From Betaproteobacteria bacterium (GTDB lineage: Bacteria > Pseudomonadota > Gammaproteobacteria > Burkholderiales > SG8-41), in the NCBI GenBank assembly GCA_016202605.1, contig JACQOJ010000145.1, positions 1 to 61,450 of the forward strand: a DNA stretch of 61,450 bases. The letters are read 5' to 3'. The translations under genes and the position numbers were made by a program. The notes beneath the pieces are model-generated. The model was given only the letters and a program-made list of their open reading frames with translations. It had not been told where the DNA came from and did no database searches. The stretch's first letter is position 1. Each line of letters starts with the position of its first letter. Of this stretch, positions 60,920 through 61,450 are shown piece by piece.

Positions 60920-61450
60920 ATGCCATTCAATCTGCCCAATCTCCTGACCTGGCTCAGGATCATCCTGATCCCGCTGTTCGTCGGCATCTTCTACTTCGAA
61001 AAAAGCTGGGTTTCCGTACCGAATCAGAATCTGGTCGCGACAATCATCTTTACCGCTGCCGCGATCACCGACTGGCTCGATGGGTGGCTTGCGCGCAAGC
61101 TCAACCAGACTTCGGCATTCGGCGCTTTTCTCGACCCGGTGGCGGACAAGTTGATGGTCGCCGCGGCGTTGATTGTGCTAATCCAGCTCGGGCGCGTGGA
61201 TGCGATCATCGCCCTCATCATCATCGGCCGGGAAATCACGATCTCGGCACTCCGTGAGTGGATGGCGAAGATCGGCGCGTCCCGCAGCGTGGCGGTGTCC
61301 TTTCTCGGAAAGATCAAGACCATATCGCAGATGGTGGCGATCCCGTTGCTGCTCTACGACGATGCGATCGGAATTTTCAGCCCCCACATTGTCGGCACAT
61401 GGCTCATCTGGATGGCGGCAGTCCTGACGCTGGTATCGATGGCCTATTAC
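60920..61450 (+). CDS. pgsA: CDP-diacylglycerol--glycerol-3-phosphate 3-phosphatidyltransferase, partial
   Basis: First step from CDP-diacylglycerol to phosphatidylglycerol, in the inner membrane. 177 residues are visible before the window ends, with several membrane segments and the CDP-alcohol phosphotransferase signature DWLDGWLAR...GAFLDPVADK (about 54-77). The ATG at 60920 has no clear Shine-Dalgarno; a small hairpin (GGCGA/TCGCC, 60906-60918) lies directly in front. uvrC-pgsA is a common order. The C-terminus is outside the window. Confidence 0.94.
   Translation, partial: MPFNLPNLLTWLRIILIPLFVGIFYFEKSWVSVPNQNLVATIIFTAAAITDWLDGWLARKLNQTSAFGAFLDPVADKLMVAAALIVLIQLGRVDAIIALIIIGREITISALREWMAKIGASRSVAVSFLGKIKTISQMVAIPLLLYDDAIGIFSPHIVGTWLIWMAAVLTLVSMAYY

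Overview
This 61.45 kb window is chromosomal DNA of a high-GC betaproteobacterium. The GC content looks like the low to mid 60s per cent by eye; I did not compute it. Three conserved blocks point to this class: rpsB-tsf-pyrH-frr-uppS-cdsA-dxr-rseP-bamA-skp-lpxD-fabZ-lpxA-lpxB-rnhB; pyrG-kdsA-eno-ftsB; and rpoE-rseA-rseB-mucD-lepA-lepB-(DUF4845)-rnc-era-recO-pdxJ-acpS-nagZ-(UDG)-uvrC-pgsA. The short-type QueF, ZipA and PpsR also fit. I cannot name the genus. Lipid A, outer-membrane assembly and sigma-E genes show a Gram-negative envelope.

Layout. 1-641: start of dapC (runs off the left edge) and queF, both on the minus strand. 717-10584, plus strand: smc-zipA-ligA-galU, a DsrE-like protein, hpt, a methylthioinosine-type phosphorylase and def. 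10634-14028, minus strand: map-glnD, convergent with def. 14162-28680: the large plus-strand translation, envelope and lipid A cluster, behind a good sigma-70 promoter and with an intrinsic terminator inside it (rpsB/tsf). 28864-31222: a divergent pair matching the selenoneine enzymes SenB (selenosugar synthase) and SenA (selenoneine synthase), set between rnhB and an rRNA methyltransferase gene. 32045-38616: ppsR (minus), then pyrG, kdsA, eno, ftsB and folD.

38719-46565 looks accessory: a 50-residue membrane peptide, a 1,176-residue single-chain iron-sulfur flavoprotein that reads as a fused NfnB/GltD-like plus NfnA/FNR-like oxidoreductase, an omega-amino-acid:pyruvate aminotransferase, a PgdA-like deacetylase, and a fused osmoprotectant-type binding protein and permease with no ATPase gene nearby. 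46683-60759 is the sigma-E operon followed by secretion, RNA-processing, repair and cofactor genes. The window ends inside pgsA.

How the genes fit together. One theme is building and policing the outer membrane: lpxD/fabZ/lpxA/lpxB and kdsA make lipid A and KDO, bamA and skp assemble porins, and rseP, rseA, rseB, mucD and rpoE form the envelope-stress circuit. A second is purine salvage, where the phosphorylase can release hypoxanthine for the adjacent Hpt. The most unusual content is the senB/senA pair without senC and the fused Nfn-like flavoprotein. A family of seven-base CGTCAC-type repeats lies directly behind the stop codons of eno, lepA and uvrC. I found no tRNA or rRNA genes, CRISPR arrays, insertion sequences or prophage genes.
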